Origin: CAYWGR01 sp964458015
Lineage (GTDB): Bacteria > Planctomycetota > Planctomycetia > Pirellulales > Thermoguttaceae
NCBI GenBank assembly: GCA_964458015.1
Contig: CAYWGR010000041.1
Coordinates: 1-33,913 of the forward strand
DNA: 33,913 nt
Direction of reading: 5' to 3'
In this document: in pieces, positions 8,107-16,312 of the stretch
Numbering within the stretch: position 1 is the stretch's first letter
How the letters are laid out: each line of letters opens with the position of its first letter
Position numbers and translations under genes: made by a program
The notes under the pieces: generated by a model
What the model was told of the DNA's origin: nothing
What the model saw: only the letters and a program-made list of their open reading frames with translations
Database searches by the model: none

Positions 8107-9024
8107 TTATGCATGAAGCCGGACGGCTTCGCAGAGGGCCAACATGGTTTCGACATCGAGCGATTCGGCCCGGAGGGTGCCGTCGAGACCAAGTCGATCG
8201 AGAATGGCGTCAACCTCGGGTTTGCCTAGCCGGCCTTTCACGACGCTGACCAATTCCGACCGCAGGAACTTGCGCCGGTGCAAAAACATCGCCCGAACGA
8301 ATTCGTGGAAGTACTTGCGGTCGGGAATTCGCCGCCGGAGGCTCTCATCGAGCGTGATTTGCAGGAAGGCGGAAGATACCTTCGGGCGAGGCCAAAAGAC
8401 GCCGGGCGGCAAGATCCGCAAAATTTCCGTCCGACATTGCGATTGAATCCAAATGCTGAGCGCGCTGTAGTCCTTGCTGCCCGGCGGGGCTGTGATTCTT
8501 TCGGCCAGTTCCTTCTGTATCGTCACGGTCATCGTGACCGGCGAAGGGTCGAAATACAGCAAATTGCTGAGGATCGGCGTAGCGATGTTGTACGGCAAAT
8601 TGGCGGCTAATTTCAGCCGTCGTCCCGGCGCGGCCGCCAACTGCGCGGTCACAGCTTCCAACACAACCGGATTCAGGTTGTTCTTATTTTTCAAAGCATC
8701 GACTTGAAGCATCACCACATTGTCGAAGTTGTGCAATTCCTCGCTGGCCAATTGGTAGAGCGGCGGATCAATCTCGACGGTGACCACGGCCCCGGCGCGT
8801 TTGGCCATTTGAGCCGTGAGCGAGCCCGTGCCCGTGCCGATCTCGAGCACGACGTCATCGCGCGTCAGCGCCGCGGATTCGAGCAATACATCGAGCAAAT
8901 TCAGGTCGATCAGAAAATTCTGGCCGTACTTATTATGCGGCCGAATGCCCGTTTCCTCGAATCGCTTCAGTAGAAACGAGAGCGTCTGGCGGTTGGCCGC
9001 TTCAGCGGAAATGTGATCTACCAT
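8107..9024 (-). CDS. rsmA: 16S rRNA (adenine1518-N6/adenine1519-N6)-dimethyltransferase
   Basis: A 305-aa SAM-dependent methyltransferase of the KsgA/RsmA family. It dimethylates two adjacent adenines in the 3'-terminal helix of 16S rRNA during small-subunit maturation. Motifs present are KYGQNFL (SAM entry), LEIGTGTGSLT (SAM binding), VEIDPPLY, and the catalytic ANLPYNIATP. The C-terminal helical domain (RAMFLHRRKFLRSEL) is present, and the length is near normal with a slightly long N-terminus. The ATG overlaps the end of ribE by 7 bp, and GGAA lies 8 nt before it, so translational coupling is likely. It is last in the psd-pssA-ribE-rsmA run. Confidence 0.95.
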   Translation of the reverse strand: MVDHISAEAANRQTLSFLLKRFEETGIRPHNKYGQNFLIDLNLLDVLLESAALTRDDVVLEIGTGTGSLTAQMAKRAGAVVTVEIDPPLYQLASEELHNFDNVVMLQVDALKNKNNLNPVVLEAVTAQLAAAPGRRLKLAANLPYNIATPILSNLLYFDPSPVTMTVTIQKELAERITAPPGSKDYSALSIWIQSQCRTEILRILPPGVFWPRPKVSSAFLQITLDESLRRRIPDRKYFHEFVRAMFLHRRKFLRSELVSVVKGRLGKPEVDAILDRLGLDGTLRAESLDVETMLALCEAVRLHA

Positions 9025-9614
9025 TCTTTGGATTCCACCAGTCGTTGCACGTATTTCGCCAGCAAATCGGTTTCAAGATTTACCCGGCCGCCCGGTTGCA
9101 AGCGACCCAAAGTGGTCACATCGAGCGTGTAGGGAATGAGGGCAATGCTGAAGCGGTCGGGTTCGCTGGCTACGATGGTCAAGCTGACGCCATCGACGGC
9201 AATCGAGCCCTTCGAGGCCATCTGGACGGCCAACTCGCGTGGAACGGCGAACCAAAACGTCGACCACTCTCCTGAATCGTCTCGCTTCAAAAGCGTACCG
9301 ACGCCGTCGATATGTCCGCTGACGAAATGGCCGCCCAAACGCTGGTTGACCGCCAGCGCCCTTTCAAGATTCACGCGGCTACCGGGCTTCAGTTCGCCCA
9401 AGTTGGTTCGGGCAAGCGTTTCGGGGCCTGCTTGGAAAGCGAATGTGTCGCCTTGCCGCTCAACAACCGTCAAACAGCAACCGTTCACCGAAATGCTATC
9501 GGCCACATTCGTATCCGCGGCAATCTTCGGCTCTCGGACGAACAGCCGGCAGCCCGGCGGCTCGTCGCGCAGTTCGACAACCGTCCCCAACGCTTCAACA
9601 ATTCCAGAAAACAT
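9018..9614 (-). CDS. ribE: riboflavin synthase, alpha chain
   Basis: A 198-aa protein with two tandem lumazine-binding domains. It converts two molecules of 6,7-dimethyl-8-ribityllumazine to riboflavin and the pyrimidine by-product. The family start MFSGIVEALG, the repeat-1 segment NGCCLTV, the second-domain GHFVSGHIDGVG and DGVSLTI are all visible. Length is typical. GGAG lies 6 nt before the ATG. It overlaps rsmA by 7 bp and follows pssA by a 43-nt gap. No FMN riboswitch was seen in that gap, and no other rib genes are present in the window. Confidence 0.95.
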   Translation of the reverse strand: MFSGIVEALGTVVELRDEPPGCRLFVREPKIAADTNVADSISVNGCCLTVVERQGDTFAFQAGPETLARTNLGELKPGSRVNLERALAVNQRLGGHFVSGHIDGVGTLLKRDDSGEWSTFWFAVPRELAVQMASKGSIAVDGVSLTIVASEPDRFSIALIPYTLDVTTLGRLQPGGRVNLETDLLAKYVQRLVESKEW

Positions 9615-9657
9615 CTTTCACTCCACTCTTTCTAATCCCTGATCTCGAATCCCCAGC

Positions 9658-10494
9658 CTAAAACAACGGTTCTTCGGGCGGACGACGCTCGACCCACTTG
9701 CGCCAAGCGACGTGGATCGGGCCGTAAAGCACAAACGCGCACGCGGCGATGGGAATGGCGTAGCCGCGCACCACCATGATCGCCACGAAGAAAAACACAA
9801 TCGACACCACATGGCCGAAACTGCGGTGGCCTCGCAACACGCGATTCGTGACATGGGGATAGCGAATCCGCGAAACCATCAACAACGCCACCGCAAGGCC
9901 GAAATACGGCAATACGTATTGCAGCGCCATGTCGATCCATTTTTTCAAGTCCGAAACCCAGTTTTGCATGTCGCTGGGGTTATGACGCAATGTGTAGAAT
10001 GCAATGGCGAAACCGGCCACGACCGCCGCGGCCGCGGGGCTGGGCAATCCACTAAAATACAGATGATCGTCGTCATCGTTGGTCTCGACATTGAACCGCG
10101 CCAACCGCAACGCCGCACACGCCGCAAACGCCGCCGCGATGACCCACACCGCTTGATCGTGCATATAGGTGAATTGCGGGCACATCTTGACCAGCAAAAA
10201 ACCCGGCGCGACGCCGAAACTTACCACATCGCACAGGCTGTCCAACTGCGCGCCGAAATCGCTCGACGCCCGCGTTAAACGAGCAACGTAGCCGTCCAAA
10301 CCGTCGAACACCATTGCGAGAAATATCAGGCATCCGCTCTGCATCACATTGCGCGTATCGAGCAGAAAGTTATCGCTTACAAGCGCCTCGGGCTTTTCGA
10401 TCCGCGCCGCCACGACGATCGCGAAGAACCCGCAAATCAGGTTCCCCAGCGTCAGCAGGGTCGGAAAAACGGCGATCGTGCGAATGGGACGCAT
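9658..10494 (-). CDS. pssA: CDP-diacylglycerol--serine O-phosphatidyltransferase
   Basis: A 278-aa integral membrane enzyme that makes phosphatidylserine from CDP-diacylglycerol and serine, the step before Psd. The CDP-alcohol phosphotransferase signature is clear: DGLDGYVARLTRAS followed by FGAQLDSLCDVVSFG. Six or more hydrophobic segments match the membrane-embedded PssA class. The open frame continues much further upstream, but that part overlaps psd in another frame. The start at 10494 (MRPIRTIAVFPTLLTLGN) matches the family and lies 17 nt after psd. No good ribosome-binding site precedes it, so translation may be coupled to psd. Confidence 0.93.
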   Translation of the reverse strand: MRPIRTIAVFPTLLTLGNLICGFFAIVVAARIEKPEALVSDNFLLDTRNVMQSGCLIFLAMVFDGLDGYVARLTRASSDFGAQLDSLCDVVSFGVAPGFLLVKMCPQFTYMHDQAVWVIAAAFAACAALRLARFNVETNDDDDHLYFSGLPSPAAAAVVAGFAIAFYTLRHNPSDMQNWVSDLKKWIDMALQYVLPYFGLAVALLMVSRIRYPHVTNRVLRGHRSFGHVVSIVFFFVAIMVVRGYAIPIAACAFVLYGPIHVAWRKWVERRPPEEPLF

Positions 10495-10511
10495 AAAACA
10501 ACAACAAGGGG

Positions 10512-11504
10512 TCAGGACGTAGTATTCGACGCAGGAGGAACGGCTTGCTGCTTCGTATGGTATTGGGCCATCACGGTTGTTCCGGCCATGATTTTCTGGC
10601 CGATGGCAACTTCGATTTTCAACTCTTCGCTGTCGGGAATAATCAGTTCGGTGCGCGAGCCCAGTTTGATCATGCCGAGCTTCTGCCCTCGTGCAAGCGA
10701 TTCGCCCGGCCGCAGGTCGCAAACGATTCGCCGGGCGATGGCTCCGGAAATCTGCCGCACGACCATCTTGCGATAGGGCGCGGCATCTTCTTCCAATCCG
10801 ATCCAGGCGTTTTCGTTTTTGATCGCGCTCTCGGGATTCAAGGCATTCAGAAAACCGCCCGGATAATAGCGCAGCTCGATCACCCGCGAGGCACAGGGGG
10901 CCCGGTTCAAGTGTACGTTGAAAATCGAAAGGAAAATACCGATCCGAACGGCCGGACCCCCGACAAATTCGTCGTGCGGAAGGTGGGTTATTTCCACCAC
11001 CTTGCCGTCGGCCGGCGCGACCAATAGGCCAGGCTCGCTCGGCACTTGCCGCAAGGGATCGCGGAAAAAATAGACGACCAGACACAGCAACGCGCCGGGG
11101 ATGGGTGCCAGATACCAGCAGAACTGGGCCAAGAGGAGCGTGCAGGCCAGCAAGGGAAGCCCCATCAGTTGCAACTCGGCCAAGCCCCAGCGGGCGAAGG
11201 GCAAACGATCGCGATATCGAAACGGATCATCGGCCGGATCCCAATAACACGAGCACCGGTTGCGGCAGAATTTCAAGTCGCGCGGATCGAGAATTTCATG
11301 AGGAGCGCCAACGGTATCACCATGGCGCAAGGCAGCCATGCGGCGGACATAGCCCGGCCGAAACCGCTTCAACCACCAGCGGCGCAAACGCCCCCAGGCC
11401 AGCTCGATGCTGTAGCACTTCCCCCCCCCTGGTTGCACGGAAACAAAGTTCTCGGGCAACGGTTTGGGATTCGCACGGAGGGAAGGGATTTCGGGCGTAT
11501 TCAT
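10512..11504 (-). CDS. psd: phosphatidylserine decarboxylase with an N-terminal extension
   Basis: A 330-aa protein. The catalytic part (about residues 110-320) carries the APADGK segment (Asp166), FNVHLNRAP (His198), and LGSRTEL with the self-cleavage Gly282-Ser283 pair, which yields the pyruvoyl group. It makes phosphatidylethanolamine from phosphatidylserine at the inner membrane; hydrophobic segments lie around residues 110-146. The G-S-R context is that of the short-type Psd rather than the E. coli LGST type. Residues 1-105 are extra and hold a cysteine cluster, KFCRNRCSCYW (C80, C84, C86), that could bind metal (inference). It is first in the run and is followed by pssA after 17 nt. Confidence 0.92.
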   Translation of the reverse strand: MNTPEIPSLRANPKPLPENFVSVQPGGGKCYSIELAWGRLRRWWLKRFRPGYVRRMAALRHGDTVGAPHEILDPRDLKFCRNRCSCYWDPADDPFRYRDRLPFARWGLAELQLMGLPLLACTLLLAQFCWYLAPIPGALLCLVVYFFRDPLRQVPSEPGLLVAPADGKVVEITHLPHDEFVGGPAVRIGIFLSIFNVHLNRAPCASRVIELRYYPGGFLNALNPESAIKNENAWIGLEEDAAPYRKMVVRQISGAIARRIVCDLRPGESLARGQKLGMIKLGSRTELIIPDSEELKIEVAIGQKIMAGTTVMAQYHTKQQAVPPASNTTS

Positions 11505-11791
11505 GCCCCCTATCCTATCGCGTTTTTCCGAGCATGGAAAGGTGGCGGAAATGTAAAAATAGGCAATTTCCAGCCTTCAACTCATGGCATTGCCTAAATG
11601 TTCCCGTCCAACGGTAGAGCTATTTCGCAAACTTGATTCCACTACGCAAAGACAAAATCAGCAGCGGGATTTTGCGATGGAATCTGGGACATTGGCGCAT
11701 CAATAAGAACAGTAACTAACATGGGATCTGATAACAAAACATGGCAAATAGTCATTCTGACACGAATCCTAATTTGAAACTATGCGACCTA

Positions 11792-12006
11792 TAGCCCAAC
11801 GGGCTTACGGAAGATAGCCCAGGGTTGCCGCGCCGAGCGGCTACCCTGGGGAACGTGGGATATCATACAATGAACCCTGCAAGGGTTCCGTAGTATAACA
11901 GTGTACTCTGAAACCCCGTTGGGGTTTGGAGTTGAGAAAAATTCCGGTTCCTAGGGTAGTCGCTGCGCGACAACCCTAGGCTGTCTTGCTAAAGCCCTTC
12001 GGGCTA
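11792..12006. repeat. two inverted copies of a composite hairpin element of about 105-110 nt
   Basis: Copy A runs rightward from 11792 and copy B leftward from 12006; they meet near 11898 at a near-palindrome (CAGTGTACTCTG). Each has the same order: a short hairpin (AGCCC/GGGCT, at 11793-11805 and 11993-12005), a long hairpin with one mismatch (11818-11850, CCCAGGGT.../...ACCCTGGG; 11950-11980, CCTAGGGT.../...ACCCTAGG), then another short hairpin (AACCCT/AGGGTT at 11873-11887; AAACCCC/GGGGTTT at 11911-11927). The stems differ between the copies by paired changes, so the foldback shape is kept while the sequence drifts. This suggests a structured mobile repeat (inference). Confidence 0.75.
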
Positions 12007-12090
12007 TGGAACAGGTAGTTTGCAAAGCGAGAGCAAAAATGTAATCGCGGCAATATCCGCGCAATATCAAATTAGAATCCGTATGCTCAC

Positions 12091-12132
12091 CGGAATCGCG
12101 AAGATTCTTCGCTTCGCTCAGAATGACAGCCC
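12091..12132. repeat. dispersed repeat with GAGCGAAGCGAAGAATCTT core
   Basis: Read on the - strand, the segment runs from CTGTCATTCTGAGCG into AAGCGAAGAATCTTCGCG. Its translation gives the string VILSEAKNL, which is familiar from many spurious database proteins produced by this kind of intergenic repeat. It shares the 13-nt core CTTCGCTTCGCTC with the fragment at 60-72. Confidence 0.6.
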
Positions 12133-12158
12133 AGAAAAATTGCTGCACCCGATAAAAA

Positions 12159-13382
12159 CTACATGCCGGTCGTTACCGGCTGGTTGTAGCTAGCCGGTTG
12201 GACGCCGACGGCAGCGGCAGGCTTCGGCGTTAATGTCAGAACGCCTGGATTGGTCGAACTACGCGGCGTATAGCTCGTGGTGCTGCCGGGCCGATAATCG
12301 GTGCTGTTGTTGCTGGAAGGCGCCGAGAAACCGCCGGGCGGTGCATAGTTCGAAGCATCGGGCGTTCCCGGGGCCGTGCTGCCGCTTGTACCCATTGGAT
12401 TTGTATCCGCGGCCGGCGGCGTATAACCGCCGTTGCCAACAGCAGGCGAGGCGCTCGGCGTTGCATAGCGATTGCCTACCAACGATGCCGAACTGCTATC
12501 TTGATTCGAGTAGCGGTCGCCGACCAAAGCGGCATTCGCACCCGATGAACCCGTGTTGGATGTTGCATTGCCATAGCGCGCGCCGGCATCCGCAGCCGCA
12601 TTTGTACTTGTCCCATATCCTGATCCTGCCGGAGCGGCGGTTGCACTGCTATACCGATCGACAGATGCGGTGTATTGGCTAGCGCCCGTGTTGGGTGCAG
12701 GATAGGAAGCAGCAGGGCGTACGGGGTTTTGATCGGCCGGAGCCGTGTTCGTCGTGGGATATCCACCCCAAGGAGCGGCAGCGCCGTTATTAGACGAAGC
12801 CGGAGCAGCATTGTACGAGGAAGTCGAGGGCGATGCTCCGTAGCTGGGCGCAGTCGAATTGCCGTATCCGTTGTTGGCGCCAGTGCCTACGCTATACGAT
12901 GACGTGGGAGCGGTATTGGAAGCACCATAACCACCGGAGCTTGCGGGTGAGGCGCCGTATGCGCCTACGCCGGGCACGCCCGCCGTGCTGGCCGTATAAG
13001 CCGGAGCATAGCCGCCCGACGGCGATGTCGTCGAGGCGGTATTCGTCGGCGTTGTGGGATACGAATACTGCGGAGAGGATGAGGACGTCGGGTAGCCTGA
13101 ATTCAACACACCAGCCGTAGCGGCCGTGCCTTGCGCGGTAACAGGCGGCGTGGTGGCTGAATTATTGAATGCATAACCCGAGGGTGGAGCCATCGAGTTG
13201 CTCTTGCCGTTCGCGGCAATCCCCGCCGGCTTTTGCGGCGAACCGACAGCGCCGGGGGTAACGCCTTGCGTGGATTGGAAGGGACTGCTCTTCCAAGGCA
13301 TTGTCCATTGACCACCGCTATAACAGCCGGAGATGATCAACATCGAAACGGCGAGTAGACATCCTGCTACGTTGGTACGCAT
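12159..13382 (-). CDS. low-complexity lipoprotein rich in Ser, Ala, Gly, Thr, Pro and Tyr
   Basis: A 407-aa protein with a lipoprotein signal; the lipobox LIISGCYS places the lipidated Cys at residue 20. The rest is almost entirely low complexity: irregular repeats such as GGYGAS, SGGYAPAY, NNGYGNS and GTANxxY with regularly spaced Tyr, and short closing segments TPRSSTNPGVLTL and QPASYNQPV. There is no catalytic domain. It looks like a disordered or fibrous surface/periplasmic protein anchored by a lipid. Very G/C- and A-biased simple sequence opens false frames on both strands. The ATG follows ACGGAAGCC, a weak ribosome-binding site. The family is not recognised. Confidence 0.7.
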   Translation of the reverse strand: MRTNVAGCLLAVSMLIISGCYSGGQWTMPWKSSPFQSTQGVTPGAVGSPQKPAGIAANGKSNSMAPPSGYAFNNSATTPPVTAQGTAATAGVLNSGYPTSSSSPQYSYPTTPTNTASTTSPSGGYAPAYTASTAGVPGVGAYGASPASSGGYGASNTAPTSSYSVGTGANNGYGNSTAPSYGASPSTSSYNAAPASSNNGAAAPWGGYPTTNTAPADQNPVRPAASYPAPNTGASQYTASVDRYSSATAAPAGSGYGTSTNAAADAGARYGNATSNTGSSGANAALVGDRYSNQDSSSASLVGNRYATPSASPAVGNGGYTPPAADTNPMGTSGSTAPGTPDASNYAPPGGFSAPSSNNSTDYRPGSTTSYTPRSSTNPGVLTLTPKPAAAVGVQPASYNQPVTTGM

Positions 13383-13960
13383 GGCTTCCGTGCCCTTCGA
13401 AGAGAACGTGTTATTAACAAATCACACTCGGAACAACGCATGAACTTCGACGAATGCTTGCACTCGGCTTGTCGGTGACAACACACGACGTCAATCAAGC
13501 GTCTCAAGAATTAAAATCGAAATCCACAACGCAATTGATTATTTGTTTTTTGCAAACTTTCCCGATTAGGCGATTTTTTCCACCCAATCCAGGGGACCCC
13601 GCCATCCTTGGCGTGCTAGACAAAAAACTTCGGCGGATTATAGATACCTTAACAGGTGGGTCAATGGCAAAATACGAAGTTTTTTTCGAGGTAAAAAATC
13701 CAGGAGTCGTGCAAATATTGCGCAGTTCTCACTAGACCCGTTTTTTTATTGCCTTCTTAGGCTTAAACACCTGCGGTAGAGCCCTCTAACGTGCGGCTAA
13801 CCACAGCTCCACCCTCTTTCATCCCTGAAGAGGCATTCTCCCAGATAGGGGCTTTCCGTATAATGGATAAAGTAATCCCCACTACAGGATACTTATTTCG
13901 GCGGTGTAACTTTTTTGTTTGTTTTGGTCACGTTTCTAGTCGTCCTTAAAGGTGTTGTGC
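13383..13960. other. 578-bp intergenic region between divergent genes
   Basis: It separates the lipoprotein gene (-) from the oxidoreductase gene (+), so it should hold promoters for both. A 93-codon open frame (13454-13735, +) has no ribosome-binding site and no recognisable similarity, so I do not call it. T-runs are frequent (for example TTTTTTATTG near 13741-13750 and ACTTTTTTG near 13909-13917), but no strong hairpin precedes them. Confidence 0.5.
13859..13864 (+). promoter_or_regulatory. possible -10 box for the oxidoreductase gene
   Basis: A perfect TATAAT lies about 97 nt before the ATG at 13961. No convincing -35 box is found 16-18 nt upstream (TTCTCC at best), so this is a weak single-element call. 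Confidence 0.3.
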
Positions 13961-14947
13961 ATGAAAGCTGCCTATCTTGAAAAAACAGGACCGGCTGAAA
14001 ATATTATTTACGGGAATGTGCCAAAACCCAAACCCGCTGATAATCAAGTTCTCGTTAAGGTCAAAGCCGTTGCCGTAAACCCCGTCGATACCTACATCCG
14101 GGCAGGCATGTATCCGATGGATCTGCCTAAGCCGTTTGTAATCGGCTGTGATCTTGCCGGCGTTGTCGAGGCCGTTGGGCCGGCCGTAAAAAGATTTCAG
14201 AAGGGCGATCGCGTTTGGGGAAGCAATCAGGGCCTGCTGGGCCGTCAAGGCACCTTCGCCGAATATGCCGCCGTGGATGAATGCTGGCTCTATCCGACGC
14301 CGGAAGACGTGGCGGATCAAGATGCCGCGGCTCTTGCATTGACGGCAATCACCGCGCACCTCGGATTGTTCCGCGATGCCCAACTGAAGATGGGCGAAAG
14401 CGTGATGGTCAACGGCGGGACGGGCGGCGTCGGGTCGTGCGTCGTGCAGATGGCGCGCGCCGTCGGCGCGCGCGTGTTCACCACAGCCGGCAGTACCGAA
14501 AAAATTAAAATTTGTCGTCAACTGGGCGCAACCACGGCGATCAACTATAAGAACGACAACGTCGATGCCGAATTGAGCAAGTTTGGCGCTATCGACGTTT
14601 GGTTCGAGACCTTGCGCGAGCAAGATTTCGATCTGATCGTCAAACATCTGGCATTTCGCGGTCGCATCATCATCATGGCAGGGCGAGATTCACGCCCCCA
14701 ATTCCCCGTCGGGCCTTTCTACGTCAAAGACGCGAAGCTCTTCGGTTTTGCCATGTTCAACGCGCCGCCGGAAGAACAACGAAAGTGTGCGGCCGAAATC
14801 AACCGCTGGATGGCCAAAGGCAAGCTCAAGCCGCAGATCGGCCGCGTGATGAAACTTTCCGAAGCCGCCGCGGCCCACCGCCTGCAAGAAGACAACACGT
14901 TGTGGAAAGCAGGCACGTTGACCGGCAAGATCGTGTTGACGCCGTAA
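13961..14947 (+). CDS. zinc-independent NADPH:quinone oxidoreductase (MDR superfamily)
   Basis: A 328-aa medium-chain dehydrogenase/reductase of the quinone-oxidoreductase type. It should reduce quinones or other alpha,beta-unsaturated carbonyls with NADPH in the cytoplasm. The GroES-like N-terminal domain has NPVDTYIRAG and GCDLAGVVEAVG; the Rossmann site is VNGGTGGVGS. The cysteine cluster of zinc alcohol dehydrogenases is absent. An in-frame GTG at 13952 extends the frame, but AAAGG (13948-13952) lies 8 nt before the ATG at 13961, so I use the ATG. It converges with the MFS gene, leaving only 7 nt between the stops. The exact substrate is unknown. Confidence 0.9.
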   Translation: MKAAYLEKTGPAENIIYGNVPKPKPADNQVLVKVKAVAVNPVDTYIRAGMYPMDLPKPFVIGCDLAGVVEAVGPAVKRFQKGDRVWGSNQGLLGRQGTFAEYAAVDECWLYPTPEDVADQDAAALALTAITAHLGLFRDAQLKMGESVMVNGGTGGVGSCVVQMARAVGARVFTTAGSTEKIKICRQLGATTAINYKNDNVDAELSKFGAIDVWFETLREQDFDLIVKHLAFRGRIIIMAGRDSRPQFPVGPFYVKDAKLFGFAMFNAPPEEQRKCAAEINRWMAKGKLKPQIGRVMKLSEAAAAHRLQEDNTLWKAGTLTGKIVLTP

Positions 14948-14954
14948 ATCGCCG

Positions 14955-16280
14955 CTATTTTTGGAATTGGGATTCGAAGGCGGCAAACGTTTCAGGGCCA
15001 TGTTCCTTGCGTTCGCGGACCGCTTGGCGAAGCGAGTAAACGCCTGTCGCAATCACACCGGCCCCGCCCATCCAAAGCAATGTGACAGGGCGGAACTGTA
15101 GCGATAAGAGCGCCATGCCCGCGGAAGCTGCGGCAATCTTCGCTATGCCGTTGATGAAGACCATAATGCCTGCATAGCGGCTCGTGTCTTCGCCCGGGGG
15201 AGCGAAGTGCGTGACGCCGATCTGCCACCATAGAACAAACCATCCGCCTTGAACGCTGCCTCGCAGCAGGCGACCTAGAATGGGCAAGACAAAAACCAGC
15301 GGAGGCAGAATGATTGCCGCCGCCGGAGTCAAGGCGAGCAATAGTGCGTCGAGCCCGAAAGCGAACCGGACCCACGCCCAGGATACCCAAGGATTCGAGC
15401 GATCGAACCACCAGCCCAGGAGTCCGGTGGTTAAAAAAGCCGTGATCGTTGGAATGCCGTGCATCAAAAGCGCGCACCAAAGGTAATCGAAGCCGAGCGT
15501 CTTGCTCAACAATGCCATAATCGCGGGCATGTAGAGCATGTAGAAAAACGCTTCGATCAAGCACCCGGTAAGAAATCGCCGATAACGCCCGTCGTGCCAT
15601 ACGACGCCGGCCGCTTCACGAATGTTTTCGAAAAATGCCAATCGCATCATCGGCCGACCATCGGCAGGCGGTGCTTTGGTGGGAATCAATCGGAAACACA
15701 GATAACCAACGAAGCCGAGCAAGGTCGCAAACGCCATTTGAGATGCGGCGACAACTCCGACCGAGGATTTGTCGGCCAATCCAAGGAAATACGCCGCCGA
15801 CAAGTTGACGGCCACGAATACCAGCGAGGACCATTGCCGGACGACCGCCGTGACGTGGCCGCGTTGTGCAACGGGATAGTTTTCACGCAAGACGGCCGTT
15901 ATGGCCGGGCGAATCATGGCATCCAACATGGCCCCCACGCCGAAAAGCGTGAGCATCCAGAAAGCGCTGCCGGCCAGCGTCATGGCGGCCATGACAAGCG
16001 CGCTCAAACATGCGAGAATCCCCGGTATGAACACGAACGGCATTTTACGACGCGACGCCATCCAGCTACCGAGATACAAGGCGGGCAACATGCCGATGCC
16101 TGCCAAAAAATCGCGGATCGGCAGTTGCCAATTTTGCCCTTCAATAGCTCGCAGGGCCACAAACGGCGCATTCAGCAAGATCCCACCGCAGGCAGCATCC
16201 AGCAAGGCGTAGGTGAGATGGAATCGAAACGTTCGGCGAGCGTCGGCGGGAAGGTTTGCGGGAGGGAATAATGCTTTCAT
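14955..16280 (-). CDS. MFS-type membrane transporter
   Basis: A 441-aa polytopic membrane protein with about 11-12 hydrophobic segments. Loop motifs SWMASRRKMPFVF (between early segments) and WWFDRSNPWVSW (mid-protein) fit the major facilitator superfamily. A cytoplasmic central loop lies around residues 190-220 (RLIPTKAPPADGRP). The substrate cannot be told from sequence. The frame extends further upstream, but that part runs into the histidine kinase gene. The ATG at 16280 (MKALFPPANLPAD) leaves a 32-nt gap and gives a normal N-terminus, though no clear Shine-Dalgarno was seen. It may be cotranscribed with the kinase upstream. Confidence 0.82.
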   Translation of the reverse strand: MKALFPPANLPADARRTFRFHLTYALLDAACGGILLNAPFVALRAIEGQNWQLPIRDFLAGIGMLPALYLGSWMASRRKMPFVFIPGILACLSALVMAAMTLAGSAFWMLTLFGVGAMLDAMIRPAITAVLRENYPVAQRGHVTAVVRQWSSLVFVAVNLSAAYFLGLADKSSVGVVAASQMAFATLLGFVGYLCFRLIPTKAPPADGRPMMRLAFFENIREAAGVVWHDGRYRRFLTGCLIEAFFYMLYMPAIMALLSKTLGFDYLWCALLMHGIPTITAFLTTGLLGWWFDRSNPWVSWAWVRFAFGLDALLLALTPAAAIILPPLVFVLPILGRLLRGSVQGGWFVLWWQIGVTHFAPPGEDTSRYAGIMVFINGIAKIAAASAGMALLSLQFRPVTLLWMGGAGVIATGVYSLRQAVRERKEHGPETFAAFESQFQK

Positions 16281-16312
16281 CCATTTTAGTGTAACGTATT
16301 CAAGGCATTTTG

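Larger units (their letters stand above)
11505..12158. other. 654-bp intergenic region carrying repeats
   Basis: No convincing gene. It separates psd from the lipoprotein gene, both on the - strand. The psd-proximal part (11505-11790) is A/T-rich and should contain the psd promoter, but no clear -35/-10 pair stood out. The rest holds a mirrored composite hairpin element (11792-12006) and a second repeat type (about 12091-12132). A short open frame here is made of repeat sequence. Confidence 0.7.

Noticed and set aside
7877..8249. Frames on both strands across the palindromic repeats (SRELTAPG and PGAVSSRLL strings)
   Set aside because: The repeated peptides come from the palindrome itself, and the frames run into rsmA antisense.
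9658..11085. Open frame of 475 codons covering pssA
   Set aside because: The upstream 197 codons overlap psd in another frame and do not resemble PssA; the family start is at 10494.
11951..12148. 65-codon frame containing VILSEAKNL
   Set aside because: Translation of a dispersed intergenic repeat, a known source of false proteins.
13454..13735. 93-codon + strand frame in the 13.4-13.9 kb gap
   Set aside because: No ribosome-binding site, odd composition and no recognisable similarity.
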